DNA of 64,000 nucleotides, taken from positions 124,001-188,000 of the forward strand of contig NZ_QHHQ01000009.1 of the NCBI RefSeq assembly GCF_003258595.1, given 5' to 3'. A program made the translations under genes and the position numbers. Shown here piece after piece: positions 34,078-42,157 of this stretch; within the stretch, counting starts at the first letter, position 1, and the number at the start of each line of letters is the position of its first letter. The notes below the pieces were generated by a model, which ran no database searches, was not told the DNA's origin, and worked only from the letters and a program-made list of their open reading frames with translations. Source of the stretch: Acuticoccus sediminis. Its GTDB lineage: Bacteria; Pseudomonadota; Alphaproteobacteria; Rhizobiales; Amorphaceae.

Positions 34078-35814
34078 TCAGGACGACGGCGGGTAGCGGG
34101 TGACGAGGCGGCTCTGGTGACGTGCCGCGTTGAGGATCGCCAACGGCCCGGCCGGCTTCCAGCCGCGCGACCGGTTGCCCGCCCCGATCTCGAACAGCAG
34201 GCGCTGGTGCTCGAAGAGCCGGGCGTAGACCTGGCGGAGAGGGGTCTCGGGGTCCCACACGCTGATCGCCTCTCCGCCGGCGCCGTTGATCTCGATGATG
34301 CGGAAGTCCTCCGCCGCCTCCAGCCGGTCGAGCGAGGCGAAGCGGATGTCGTAGCGGCCGTAGTGGAACTCCGGCATGGAGCGCGAGATCTCATCGAAGC
34401 GCGCCGTGAGCGCCGGCGTGATGTGCTCGCTCGCGTCGCGATAGTTGCCGCCCACCCGGATCGAGCCGATGAAGGCGAGGCGGACGATTTCCCCCGGCGC
34501 CGGGACGCGGTCGAGCTCCTCCGGCGAAAGGCCGCCGTGCGCGCCCTGAAGCCCGAAGTGTGCGCCCGCCTTCCAGGAGGCCCGCCGGTCTTCGAGGATG
34601 AGGTCGCGCACCGGCCTCGTGCCGTCGCCGGTTACGTGGGGGAAATAACGTAGCGTCAGCGACAGGATGCGGCCGGTCGCCTCGTCGGCGCCCCGCGCAT
34701 AGAAGACGCCGGCCTCGCCGTCCCAGTTCACCAGTTCCTGAAGCATCAGCGTCGCGTCGTCCGGGAAGGCGGCGACGTACTCCAGAAGCTCATCCTCGGA
34801 GCCGACACGGCGCACGCCATAACCCTGCCAGCCAATGTCGGGCTTGGCGACGAGGGGGTAGTCCAGCGCGTTCTCCCGGGCGAGGGCGAGCGCGTTTCGC
34901 CCGTCCTCCTCCGCGCTCGCCCCCTTGCGCCGGGTGAGCGTGACGTACCGGGCGAGCCAGCGACGTTCGCTTCCGGACACCATGTCGAGGCATGCGCCCT
35001 TGGACTCGCCCCACAGGCCGCCGACCTCGATCCGCGGGTTGGCGACGGTCGGCAGGGAGAGGCTGCGGTAGCGCAGCGAGAGCCAGATCCACTGCGCGGC
35101 GAGCGGCGCGTAGAAGATCAGCGTGGGGATCCGTTCGGCGCGGGCGATGGTGCGGCTCTTGAGCGGCGGCATCCCGCCGTGGCTGGCGGCGGCGCCGAAC
35201 ACGGCGCGGCCGCGCGCGCGGAGGCCGCCGAGCCCGGAGCGGCCGAGACGCAGGAGGAAACCCCACGGCGGCGTCCGCATCCAGCCGATGGACACGGTGA
35301 CGAGGACGAGCGCGACGATCCATGACCAGTAGCCGACCCGGGACAGGATCCCCTCGCCGAACTGCGTGGTGATCCAGAGGAGGACGACGAGGTAGACGGC
35401 CGCGCTCGCGAGGGTCGTGACGCCGAAGACCACCCAGCGCACGCCGTAGAGGCCGCAGCCGACATAGACGGGCGCGATGAGACCCGGGAGCACGCGCGCG
35501 GCGACCATCGCGGTGACGGAATGCGCGCGCAGGAATTCGCCGAGACGGTCCATTCCGGGCCGAGCGATGAGGCGCCGGACCCAGAGGCTGCGCTGTGCCA
35601 GTCTGCCGAGGCCGAAGAGGGCGACGTCGCTGGCGACGATGCCGGCGTAGAGGCTCGCGAAGGCGAGCCCCTGCGGCAGGCGATGCTCGACGATGAGAAG
35701 ACTTCCGGCGACGATCGCCACGTCCTCGCGGATGAACGGCATCAGGAAGAGGAGGATGACCTCCGACAGGCGCGACGTGGCAATCTCGAGCGGATGCCGG
35801 AAGAACTCGATCAT
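34078..35814 (-). CDS. DedA/VTT membrane domain fused to an ATP-grasp domain
   Basis: The 578-residue protein has two parts. Residues 1-180 are a DedA-type VTT membrane domain with five or so hydrophobic segments and the conserved arginine-proline region (AARVLPGLIAPVYVGCGLYG). Residues 255-560 form an ATP-grasp: entry block GGLWGESKGACLD, ATP-binding lysine and glycine loop AKPDIGWQGYG (K324), and Mg-binding D489, E508 and N510 (GRYDIRF, IIEINGAGGE). DedA proteins move lipid carriers or phospholipids; ATP-grasp enzymes ligate carboxylates to nucleophiles. A natural idea is coupling of envelope-lipid modification to membrane translocation, which is inference. It is upstream of an alpha/beta hydrolase gene. 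Confidence 0.85.
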   Translation of the reverse strand: MIEFFRHPLEIATSRLSEVILLFLMPFIREDVAIVAGSLLIVEHRLPQGLAFASLYAGIVASDVALFGLGRLAQRSLWVRRLIARPGMDRLGEFLRAHSVTAMVAARVLPGLIAPVYVGCGLYGVRWVVFGVTTLASAAVYLVVLLWITTQFGEGILSRVGYWSWIVALVLVTVSIGWMRTPPWGFLLRLGRSGLGGLRARGRAVFGAAASHGGMPPLKSRTIARAERIPTLIFYAPLAAQWIWLSLRYRSLSLPTVANPRIEVGGLWGESKGACLDMVSGSERRWLARYVTLTRRKGASAEEDGRNALALARENALDYPLVAKPDIGWQGYGVRRVGSEDELLEYVAAFPDDATLMLQELVNWDGEAGVFYARGADEATGRILSLTLRYFPHVTGDGTRPVRDLILEDRRASWKAGAHFGLQGAHGGLSPEELDRVPAPGEIVRLAFIGSIRVGGNYRDASEHITPALTARFDEISRSMPEFHYGRYDIRFASLDRLEAAEDFRIIEINGAGGEAISVWDPETPLRQVYARLFEHQRLLFEIGAGNRSRGWKPAGPLAILNAARHQSRLVTRYPPSS

Positions 35815-36479
35815 TGGCGATCCCTCGCGTCGCTTGGCAGCACCTGGCGGCCGGTCCCGGGTCAGCGGGAGGCAGCACCCTCGGGACCGGTCGGCGCCTC
35901 CGCCATGCCTCGCCGAGACGATCGCCCGGGGTCCAGGCCGTGACGATATCCGTTCGCCGAGACGGCGGAATTTCCCTTCTTACTACGGGAGCAAGACGCG
36001 CACGTCCTTGTAAAGGACCTCGAGGCCTTCCGCGACCGTGCGGCCCGGCGGAGCCCCGGCGGCCACTGGGGCAGTCGCGCGGATCGCGTCGCGGCCGGCC
36101 CGTTTCGGGTGGGCGGCGATGTCCTCCAGGCGGACCCGTCGATCCGTTCCCGCGACCGGGCGACACCGCCGTCGTCGGCCCACTGTGCCGGAACCGCCAC
36201 CCGGGCCCGAGGGGGGCTCAGGCGCTGGCGTTGCCGTCCCCGGCACCGAGGGACACGGGTCGCGCGGCGGTGCTATACGTACCGGACGGGGTTCGTGAGG
36301 TGGCCATCGGACGCGGCCGACCCGAGCGTCCGCCGCGCGGGTAAGCTCCGCGTTTCAGCGCGCCGGCAGGGGCGCTCCCGGGGGCGAAACGATACCGCGC
36401 GATCGAGGCCGGGGGGCCGGGCCGATGCGGTCCCGGTGAACGGACGTCGCGGGCCGCCCGGATTTTGGAGACACCGAAA
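35815..36479. other. Long GC-rich intergenic region
   Basis: These 665 bases lie between the DedA fusion and the ChrR-like cupin, which are transcribed apart from each other. I see no convincing gene. A minus-strand open frame (35983-36246) ends in a protein-like stretch but lacks a recognisable domain or ribosome site. Divergent promoters are expected; none is obvious. Confidence 0.4.
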
Positions 36480-37160
36480 ATGCAGATCAACGACGATCTC
36501 GGTACACCGGTCATCGTCCATGCCGCCCGACACGACTGGGTTCCCAGTCCCTCAGCGGGCGTGGATCGCCGGATGCTCTATCGCGAGGGGGAGGAGGTTG
36601 CCCGCGCCACGTCCATCGTCCGCTACGCACCCGGTAGCGCCTTCCCGAGCCACACGCACCACGGCGGCGAGGAGATCCTGGTGCTGGACGGGACGTTCCA
36701 GGACGAGCACGGGGACTATCCCGCCGGCTGCTACTTCCGCAATCCGCCCGGCACGGCGCATAAGCCGGCAGCCGAGGACGGCTGTACCATCTTCGTGCGT
36801 CTCTGGCAGTTTCGCGCCGGTGACACGGAGCAGGTCGTGCGCGCCCCCGGCGAAGGGGAGCGGACCGATGTGCGCGAGGGGGCACGGACCGCGCGTCTGC
36901 TGTTCGACGATGGCGCCGAGCGGGTCGTCCTTGAGGAGTGGGTCCCCGGCGCGACGGTGACGGTGGAGAACACGCGCGGTCTCGAGTTTCTCGTCGTGGC
37001 CGGCGGCGTCATGGCCGAGGGCGACACCCTGGAACCGCAGAGCTGGGGTCGGCTGCCGGCCGGTCACCCGCTGATCGCCCGGGTCGGTGCCGACGGCGCA
37101 ACCGTCTGGATCAAGGACGCGCCGCTGCAGCACCGGGACGTCCTCGCCATCCCGGGCTGA
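36480..37160 (+). CDS. ChrR-like double-cupin protein
   Basis: The protein has 226 residues from an ATG with GGAG ten bases upstream. Two cupin halves are visible. The first has metal ligands HTHHGGEE (H58, H60, E65) and H94 in GTAHKP, like the ChrR anti-sigma cupin domain. The second half (about 120-226) has degenerate metal motifs. ChrR-family cupins bind zinc and act as sensors or small-molecule binding proteins. No ECF sigma factor is adjacent, so it is not a classic anti-sigma. It converges on the SDR gene. Confidence 0.8.
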   Translation: MQINDDLGTPVIVHAARHDWVPSPSAGVDRRMLYREGEEVARATSIVRYAPGSAFPSHTHHGGEEILVLDGTFQDEHGDYPAGCYFRNPPGTAHKPAAEDGCTIFVRLWQFRAGDTEQVVRAPGEGERTDVREGARTARLLFDDGAERVVLEEWVPGATVTVENTRGLEFLVVAGGVMAEGDTLEPQSWGRLPAGHPLIARVGADGATVWIKDAPLQHRDVLAIPG

Positions 37161-37301
37161 GCGGAGCGGCCCGGACGCAACGCGAGGGCTGCTCCGTTCC
37201 GGACCTGATCGTCGCCGGTGCCGCGTCCTGGACGGCTCGGGCGGTGCCGGGGCGCGGCATCCCTGGTGCCGGCCCGCGGGCGGCCTCCCCCGGGCGGTCG
37301 C

Positions 37302-38093
37302 TCAGGTGCGCTCGTCGGGATAGAGGCCGGCCTCCACCGAGACGCGGCGGTAGCCGGCGCCCGCGATGAAACCGCCGTCGATGAGGAAGTCCTCGCCGGT
37401 GATGAAGGCGGCCTCGTCGCTGGCGAGGTAGAGGACGAGATGGGCGATCTCCTCCACCGTCGCGCCCCGCTTGAGCGGCGTCATGTCGATCATCGGTTTC
37501 AGGTGCGGCGCAGCGGTGTTGAGATCGGTCAGCACAAGGCCGGGGCAGACCGCGTTGACGCGAATGCCGGCAGGGGCGAACTCCATCGCCGCCGCCCGCG
37601 TGAGGCCGCGCAGGGCCCATTTGCTCGCCGTGTAGGCCGGATCGTAGTGCGCCGAGAAGCCGGAGTTGGACGAGATGTTCACCACGGCGCCGCCACCGCC
37701 CGCCGCCATCAGGTCCGCCACCTGACGGATGCCGAGGAAGGCGCCGGTCAGGTTGATGTCGATCAGGCGGCGCCACGCTCCCGGCTCGGTATCGCGGATC
37801 GAGGTGCGGTTGATGATGCCGGCGTTGTTCACGAGGATGTCGAGCCGGCCCTGCGCGCGCCCGACATCGTCGGCGACGCGCTTCCAGTCCGCCTCGGACG
37901 CGACGTCGAGCGGCGCGAACGTCACGGCGAGGCCCCGGTCCCGCAGGCTGCGCGCCGTGGCTTCCCCGGCGTCTACCAGCACGTCGCAGATCACGACGCT
38001 GGCGCCGTGCTCGGCGAGGAGCGTCGCTTCGGCAAGGCCCTGTCCGCGGGCGGCGCCCGTGACGACGGCGCAGCGGTTCTCGAGTTTGGTCAT
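37302..38093 (-). CDS. Short-chain dehydrogenase/reductase (SDR), copy 1
   Basis: The 263-residue protein is a classical SDR: cofactor loop TGAARGQG, DILVNNAG, catalytic Ser in NISSNSG and YTASK, and the C-terminal GEDFLIDGG. Classical SDRs oxidise or reduce hydroxyls of sugars, polyols or hydroxy acids with NAD(P). The start is the ATG after GGGAGAGACGGGC; an earlier in-frame ATG exists five codons upstream. It forms a leftward pair with the next SDR, divergent from the TRAP operon. Confidence 0.9.
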   Translation of the reverse strand: MTKLENRCAVVTGAARGQGLAEATLLAEHGASVVICDVLVDAGEATARSLRDRGLAVTFAPLDVASEADWKRVADDVGRAQGRLDILVNNAGIINRTSIRDTEPGAWRRLIDINLTGAFLGIRQVADLMAAGGGGAVVNISSNSGFSAHYDPAYTASKWALRGLTRAAAMEFAPAGIRVNAVCPGLVLTDLNTAAPHLKPMIDMTPLKRGATVEEIAHLVLYLASDEAAFITGEDFLIDGGFIAGAGYRRVSVEAGLYPDERT

Positions 38094-38129
38094 GCCCGTC
38101 TCTCCCATTCCCTGATCGCGAGCGCTGCT

Positions 38130-38861
38130 CTAGTAGGTCGCGCGACCGCCGGACAGATCATGCACGGCGCCGGTCGTGAACGAGCAGCCCGACGACATCA
38201 GCCACGCCGCCAGCTCCGCCACTTCGCCCGGGGTCCCGGCCCGGCCCATGGGGATCTTCGCCAGATTGGCGGCAACGGTCGCGGCATCCATCTGCTCGAG
38301 GAGCCCGGTCTCGATGAGGGCAGGGGCGATGGCGTGTGTGCGGATCTGCGTCAGGGCGAGCTCGCGGCCGATTGACTTCACCATCGCGATGACGCCCGCC
38401 TTGGCCGCCGAATAGGCCGCCATTCCCGGGTTGCCGTCCTTTCCGGCGATCGAGGCGAGGCAGACGATGTCGCTCCGCCGGTCCGGCTCCATGTGCCTCA
38501 ACGCGGCGTTCACGCAGTAGAAGGTCCCGTCGAGGTTGATGTCGAGGACGCGGCGCCACTCCGCCGCGGAGTAGGTGCTGGCTGGACGGGTCGGCCCTGT
38601 GATCCCCGCCGCGCAGACGAGGACGTCGAGACCGCCGAGCTTTGCCGCCGCAGCATCCATGGCGCGATGCACCGCCTCCGCGTCGGTCACATCGACGATG
38701 CGCGAGCGTGTCGCCCATTCGTCCGGAGCCTTGAGGTCCCACACCTCGACGTCGGCACCGAGCGCCGCCATCCGCTCCGCGACGGCGGCGCCGATGCACC
38801 CGCCGCCGCCGGTGATGACGGCGCGCCGGCCCGTCAGGTCGAAGGTTGTGGCCGCTGTCAT
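38130..38861 (-). CDS. Short-chain dehydrogenase/reductase (SDR), copy 2
   Basis: At 243 residues, this SDR has the cofactor loop TGGGGCIGAAV, DVLVCAAG, catalytic CLASIAG and YSAAK. The C-terminal SGCSFTTGAVHDLSGG is typical of classical SDRs. It is first of a leftward pair with the SDR at 37302, 36 bases apart. It is divergent from the TRAP importer gene and probably acts on the imported acid or polyol. Substrate unknown. Confidence 0.9.
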   Translation of the reverse strand: MTAATTFDLTGRRAVITGGGGCIGAAVAERMAALGADVEVWDLKAPDEWATRSRIVDVTDAEAVHRAMDAAAAKLGGLDVLVCAAGITGPTRPASTYSAAEWRRVLDINLDGTFYCVNAALRHMEPDRRSDIVCLASIAGKDGNPGMAAYSAAKAGVIAMVKSIGRELALTQIRTHAIAPALIETGLLEQMDAATVAANLAKIPMGRAGTPGEVAELAAWLMSSGCSFTTGAVHDLSGGRATY

Positions 38862-39230
38862 GATCCGTTCCGCCGCTTCGCTCGCTCCAGGGTCGTCTCA
38901 GGCGATTATCGACATCGGCCATGCCTGTCAAATTATCTCATATTATGAGTTTCGATGGTGAGGAGGCGTGAGCCGGCGCGCCGCGGGTGAGGTCTGTGGA
39001 GGCATTCCTTGTTGGGTCGAGATGCACGGATTTCCATCAAATATCAGGGGTATAAATATCACTTCTCACCCGAGGTTGCGCAAGGTGTTGGCAGTTGAAG
39101 CCGGATGCGGCTGGCGGCTGAAGAGCGGATTTGATCCGACACGACGTTTGACAAATATCACAATGCGATATTCTATGAATCCAAGCCGGCGGCCTTGATG
39201 CGCCGGCAAACAACATCGGGAGGACTGCTA
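38862..39230. other. Divergent regulatory region of SDR pair and TRAP operon
   Basis: This 369-base region is A/T-rich and full of short repeats. CTCAT-3-ATGAG lies at 38937-38949 close to the SDR start. AAATATCA occurs at 39039-39046, 39054-39061 and 39153-39160. The dctP-type promoter is listed separately. It holds no gene. Confidence 0.6.
39148..39176 (+). promoter_or_regulatory. Sigma-70-like promoter with embedded inverted repeat for the TRAP operon
   Basis: TTGACA (39148-39153) is followed after 17 bases by TTCTAT (39171-39176), a good vegetative-type promoter. Between them AATATC (39154-39159) and GATATT (39167-39172) form an inverted repeat, which would overlap RNA polymerase and so act as an operator. 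The operon carries its own IclR gene, the natural candidate to bind. Confidence 0.6.
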
Positions 39231-40250
39231 ATGAAGGCATTTCCGCATCGCGCGCGGGCCCTGGCCGCCGTCGCGACTTTCGCCCTCGCCGGCACGCTGT
39301 CGGGCGGCGCCGCGTCGGCGCAGACCGCGAAGTTCAGCTACCCGGTCGCCCGCGAGAGCACGATGGGGCAGACCGTCGACCGTTTCGTCGAACTGGTGAC
39401 CGAGAAGTCCGGCGGGGCGGTCAAGGTTCGCGCCTTCCCGGCCGCGCAGATCGGCAACGAGATCGATTCCATCTCGGCCGCTCAGGGCGGCATCATCGAG
39501 ATGGCGGTGACCACGACGGCCGGCCTCGCCGCGCTCGTCCCGGAGTTCAACCTCTTCAACCTGCCGTTCCAGTTCGCCAGCTACGAGCAGCTGGACGACG
39601 TGACGCGCAGCCCCGTCTCCGAGACGATCCTCGCCAAGCTGGAGCCGGCCAACCTCAAGGGCCTTTGCTTCTGGGACTACGGGTTCCGCAACATCACCAA
39701 CAACAAGCGGCCGGTGACCAAGCTGGAGGACGTCAAGGGGCTGCGCGTGCGCACGATCCAGAACGGCGTCTACATCGATTCGCTGGCCGCGCTCGGCATC
39801 AACCCGACCCCGCTTCCCTATCCGGAGACCTTCACCGCTCTCGAGACCGGCGCCATCGACGGCAACGAGATCGCCAACGACGTGACCCGCTCGACCTCCT
39901 TCTACGAGGTGCAGGACTACCTGACGGAGACGAAGCACTTCACGACGATCTCGGTCGTCTACGCCAGCAAGAAGTTCTGGGACGGCCTTGACGAGGCGCA
40001 GAAGGGCGCGGTGCAGGAGGCCTGTGCCGAAGCCTCGCAGTACAACCGCCAGATCATCAACGACCAGGCGGGCGAGACCCTTCAGTTCCTGAAGGACAAG
40101 GGAATGCAGATCGATGAGATCTCTGAGGCAAATCTCGAGGCCTTCCGCGAGGCGGTCCAGCCGGTGAAGGACAAGGTGAACGGCGGCCTCGACCCGGAGA
40201 TCGTCAGCGCGTTCTACAAGCAGCTCGACGCCTCGGCGACCGCCGACTGA
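39231..40250 (+). CDS. dctP: TRAP transporter solute-binding protein (DctP type)
   Basis: The 339-residue product starts at an ATG with GGGAGGA upstream. A signal peptide ends near AASAQTA. DctP motifs include GQTVDRFVELVTEKSGG, FPAAQIGNEIDSI, the ligand-arginine block GLRVRTIQNGVYI and ALETGAIDGNEI. It captures an organic acid or sugar acid in the periplasm and passes it to the DctQ/DctM channel encoded downstream. It is the first gene of a rightward operon and is followed by a hairpin. The symbol is used for family only. Confidence 0.93.
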   Translation: MKAFPHRARALAAVATFALAGTLSGGAASAQTAKFSYPVARESTMGQTVDRFVELVTEKSGGAVKVRAFPAAQIGNEIDSISAAQGGIIEMAVTTTAGLAALVPEFNLFNLPFQFASYEQLDDVTRSPVSETILAKLEPANLKGLCFWDYGFRNITNNKRPVTKLEDVKGLRVRTIQNGVYIDSLAALGINPTPLPYPETFTALETGAIDGNEIANDVTRSTSFYEVQDYLTETKHFTTISVVYASKKFWDGLDEAQKGAVQEACAEASQYNRQIINDQAGETLQFLKDKGMQIDEISEANLEAFREAVQPVKDKVNGGLDPEIVSAFYKQLDASATAD

Positions 40251-40302
40251 CGCCCGACCAGGGGCACGGGGGAGCGCACGGCCGCCCGCCCCGGCCCGGA
40301 CC

Positions 40303-40318
40303 GGCGGCGCGAGCCGCC
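40303..40318 (+). other. Hairpin downstream of the TRAP binding-protein gene
   Basis: GGCGGC-GCGA-GCCGCC forms a six-base-pair stem closed by a GCGA tetraloop, about 50 bases past the stop. With no T-run it may stabilise the message so that the binding protein is made in excess. Confidence 0.45.
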
Positions 40319-40359
40319 CGGCTTCATCCAGACATGACAACTATCCGGAACTGACGTTG

Positions 40360-41103
40360 ATGTTGCTCGACGATAAGATTGCGATCGTGACCGGCGCGGG
40401 GTCGGTCGCGGGGATCGGCTTTGCCACCGCGAGGGTGTTCGTCGCGGCGGGCGCCCGCGTGGTGGTCGTCGACCTCGACGCGGGCAAGGTGGCCGAGGCG
40501 GCCGCCAGCCTCGGCGACCGCGCGACCGGTATCGCCGCGGACGTGCGCTCGCCCGAGACCTCCCGTCAGGTCTTCGACCATGTGCGCGAGACCTCCGGGC
40601 GGCTCGACATCCTCGTCAACAACGCGGGCATCACCCAGCCGCGCCGCACGCGCGACATCACCCGCGAGGACTACGACGCCGTGATGGACGTCAACCTGCG
40701 CGGCACGCTCGTCATGACCCAGCAGGCGCTGCCGCTGATGGGGAAGGGCGGGTCGATCATCTGCATCGCCTCGATCGCGGCCCAGCGCGGGGGAGGGCTG
40801 ATGGGCGGCCCCCACTATGCCGCCTCCAAGGGCGCGGTGGCGAGCCTCGTCAAGTCCGTGGCGCGGGATGTGGCGGCGGACGGCATTCGCGTCAACGCGG
40901 TCAATCCGGGGGTCATCATGTCCCAGATGACGCGCGACTTCTACGACGAGGCGACGACCGCGCGTGTCATGCCGAACATCCCCCTCGGCCGCTTCGGCGA
41001 TCCCGCCGAGGTGGGCTCGGTCTGCCTCTTCCTCGCGTCCGACATGGCGTCCTACCTCACCGGCACGTCGATCGACGTGAACGGCGGCATGCACATGAAC
41101 TGA
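40360..41103 (+). CDS. Short-chain dehydrogenase/reductase in the TRAP operon
   Basis: The 247-residue protein is a classical SDR: TGAGSVAGIG cofactor loop, DILVNNAG, catalytic Ser (CIASIAAQRG), YAASK, and the late GTSIDVNGG. It lies between the TRAP binding-protein gene and a small cupin, and probably oxidises the imported compound. ATG chosen over an in-frame TTG one codon earlier. A strong hairpin follows. Confidence 0.9.
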   Translation: MLLDDKIAIVTGAGSVAGIGFATARVFVAAGARVVVVDLDAGKVAEAAASLGDRATGIAADVRSPETSRQVFDHVRETSGRLDILVNNAGITQPRRTRDITREDYDAVMDVNLRGTLVMTQQALPLMGKGGSIICIASIAAQRGGGLMGGPHYAASKGAVASLVKSVARDVAADGIRVNAVNPGVIMSQMTRDFYDEATTARVMPNIPLGRFGDPAEVGSVCLFLASDMASYLTGTSIDVNGGMHMN

Positions 41104-41112
41104 CCGAGCACC

Positions 41113-41137
41113 GGCGCCGCCGAGGCCCGGCGGCGCC
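41113..41137 (+). other. Intercistronic hairpin between SDR and cupin genes
   Basis: GGCGCCGCCG and CGGCGGCGCC are perfect reverse complements with a five-base loop. The stem lies between two genes of one operon, and no T-run follows, so it is more likely a stability or processing element than a full terminator. Confidence 0.45.
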
Positions 41138-41167
41138 ACCGTTTCCATCCCAGGAGGATTTCGATCC

Positions 41168-41596
41168 ATGAGTGAGCCCGTCATTCCCGTCGTCACCCGC
41201 GGCAACGCGCTCGACACGAACACCGGTCAGTCCGGCGACTGCGTCCGGCGCTCCGGCGTCAGCCCGCAGCACACACCCGCCACGCGGATCTGGTTCGGCC
41301 AGGTCTCCAACGAGCCCGGCTTCCGCTCCCCGCCGCACCATCACGGCGAGGCGGAGACAGGCGGCTACGTCCTCAAAGGTCACGGCCGCATCTACTACGG
41401 CGACGGTTATGGCGAGTACGTCGACATGACGGACGGCGATTTCGTCTTCGTGCCGCCGCACATGCCGCATGTGGAAGTGAACATGAGCACGACCGAGCCC
41501 CTGGTCTGGCTGACCTGCCGTACCCCGGACAACATCGTCGTCAACCTGCCGGACGTCGATGACAGCACGTTGGCGGGATACCGGCGCCCGGACTGA
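41168..41596 (+). CDS. Small cupin-fold protein
   Basis: A 142-residue single-cupin protein with the metal ligands PPHHHGEAETG (H57-H59, E63) and a second motif PPHMPHVEVN. Such proteins are metal-dependent isomerases, dioxygenases or binding proteins. It has AGGAGG ten bases before the ATG. It sits in the TRAP operon, between an SDR and the small permease, so it likely acts on the transported compound or an intermediate. Confidence 0.85.
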   Translation: MSEPVIPVVTRGNALDTNTGQSGDCVRRSGVSPQHTPATRIWFGQVSNEPGFRSPPHHHGEAETGGYVLKGHGRIYYGDGYGEYVDMTDGDFVFVPPHMPHVEVNMSTTEPLVWLTCRTPDNIVVNLPDVDDSTLAGYRRPD

Positions 41597-41631
41597 GGCG
41601 GCGCCTCGAAACAACGAAGAAGGGGGAGGCC

Positions 41632-42156
41632 GTGGCGCGACTCGTTCAGTTCTATTTTCTGCTTCTGAAGATCTTCGTGGTGGCGTGCCTGGCCGGCATG
41701 GTCGCGCTGGTCTTCGGCAACGTGGTTCTGCGATACGTCTTCAATTCCGGGATCACGGAGGCCGAAGAGTTCTCGCGCTGGCTGTTCGTGTGGATGATCT
41801 TCGCGGGCGCCATCATCGTCCTGCGGGACAATGGTCACCTCGGGATCGACTTCGTCGTCAACGCCCTCCCGCGGCGGCTGCGTCAGGCGTGCCTCGCGCT
41901 CGCGCACGCCCTGATGCTCTACGCCACCTGGCTCATCATCCACGGCAGCTGGACGCTGACGAAGGTGAACCTCAACACCTTCGCGCCGGCCACGGGCCTC
42001 AGCCAGTCCCTCTTCTTCGGTATCGGCCTCGTGTTCGGGGTCTCGACCGCCGTGCTCCTCGCCGCGCGTCTCTATCTCATACTCGCCGGCCGCCTCGACC
42101 ACCTCGTCATCGTCGACGAGGAGGTCATCGCGGTCGCCGAAGCCGGGCGGCGCTGA
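41632..42156 (+). CDS. dctQ: TRAP transporter small permease (DctQ type)
   Basis: The 174-residue membrane protein has four hydrophobic segments with the DctQ core block FARWLFVW-like (here EEFSRWLFVWMIFAG) and RDNGHLGIDF. It starts at GTG with GGGGGAGG immediately upstream. With the large permease that follows one base later, it forms the TRAP membrane complex, driven by an ion gradient. Symbol denotes family only. Confidence 0.92.
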   Translation: MARLVQFYFLLLKIFVVACLAGMVALVFGNVVLRYVFNSGITEAEEFSRWLFVWMIFAGAIIVLRDNGHLGIDFVVNALPRRLRQACLALAHALMLYATWLIIHGSWTLTKVNLNTFAPATGLSQSLFFGIGLVFGVSTAVLLAARLYLILAGRLDHLVIVDEEVIAVAEAGRR

Positions 42157-42157
42157 C

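Noticed and set aside
35983-36246. An 87-residue minus-strand frame in the gap before the cupin, ending VAEGLEVLYKDVRVLLP.
   Set aside because: No domain, no ribosome site and low-complexity N-terminal sequence; kept only as a note in the intergenic description.
36480-37160. ChrR-like cupin as an anti-sigma factor.
   Set aside because: No ECF sigma gene is adjacent and the N-terminal anti-sigma domain of ChrR is absent; only the cupin halves are present.
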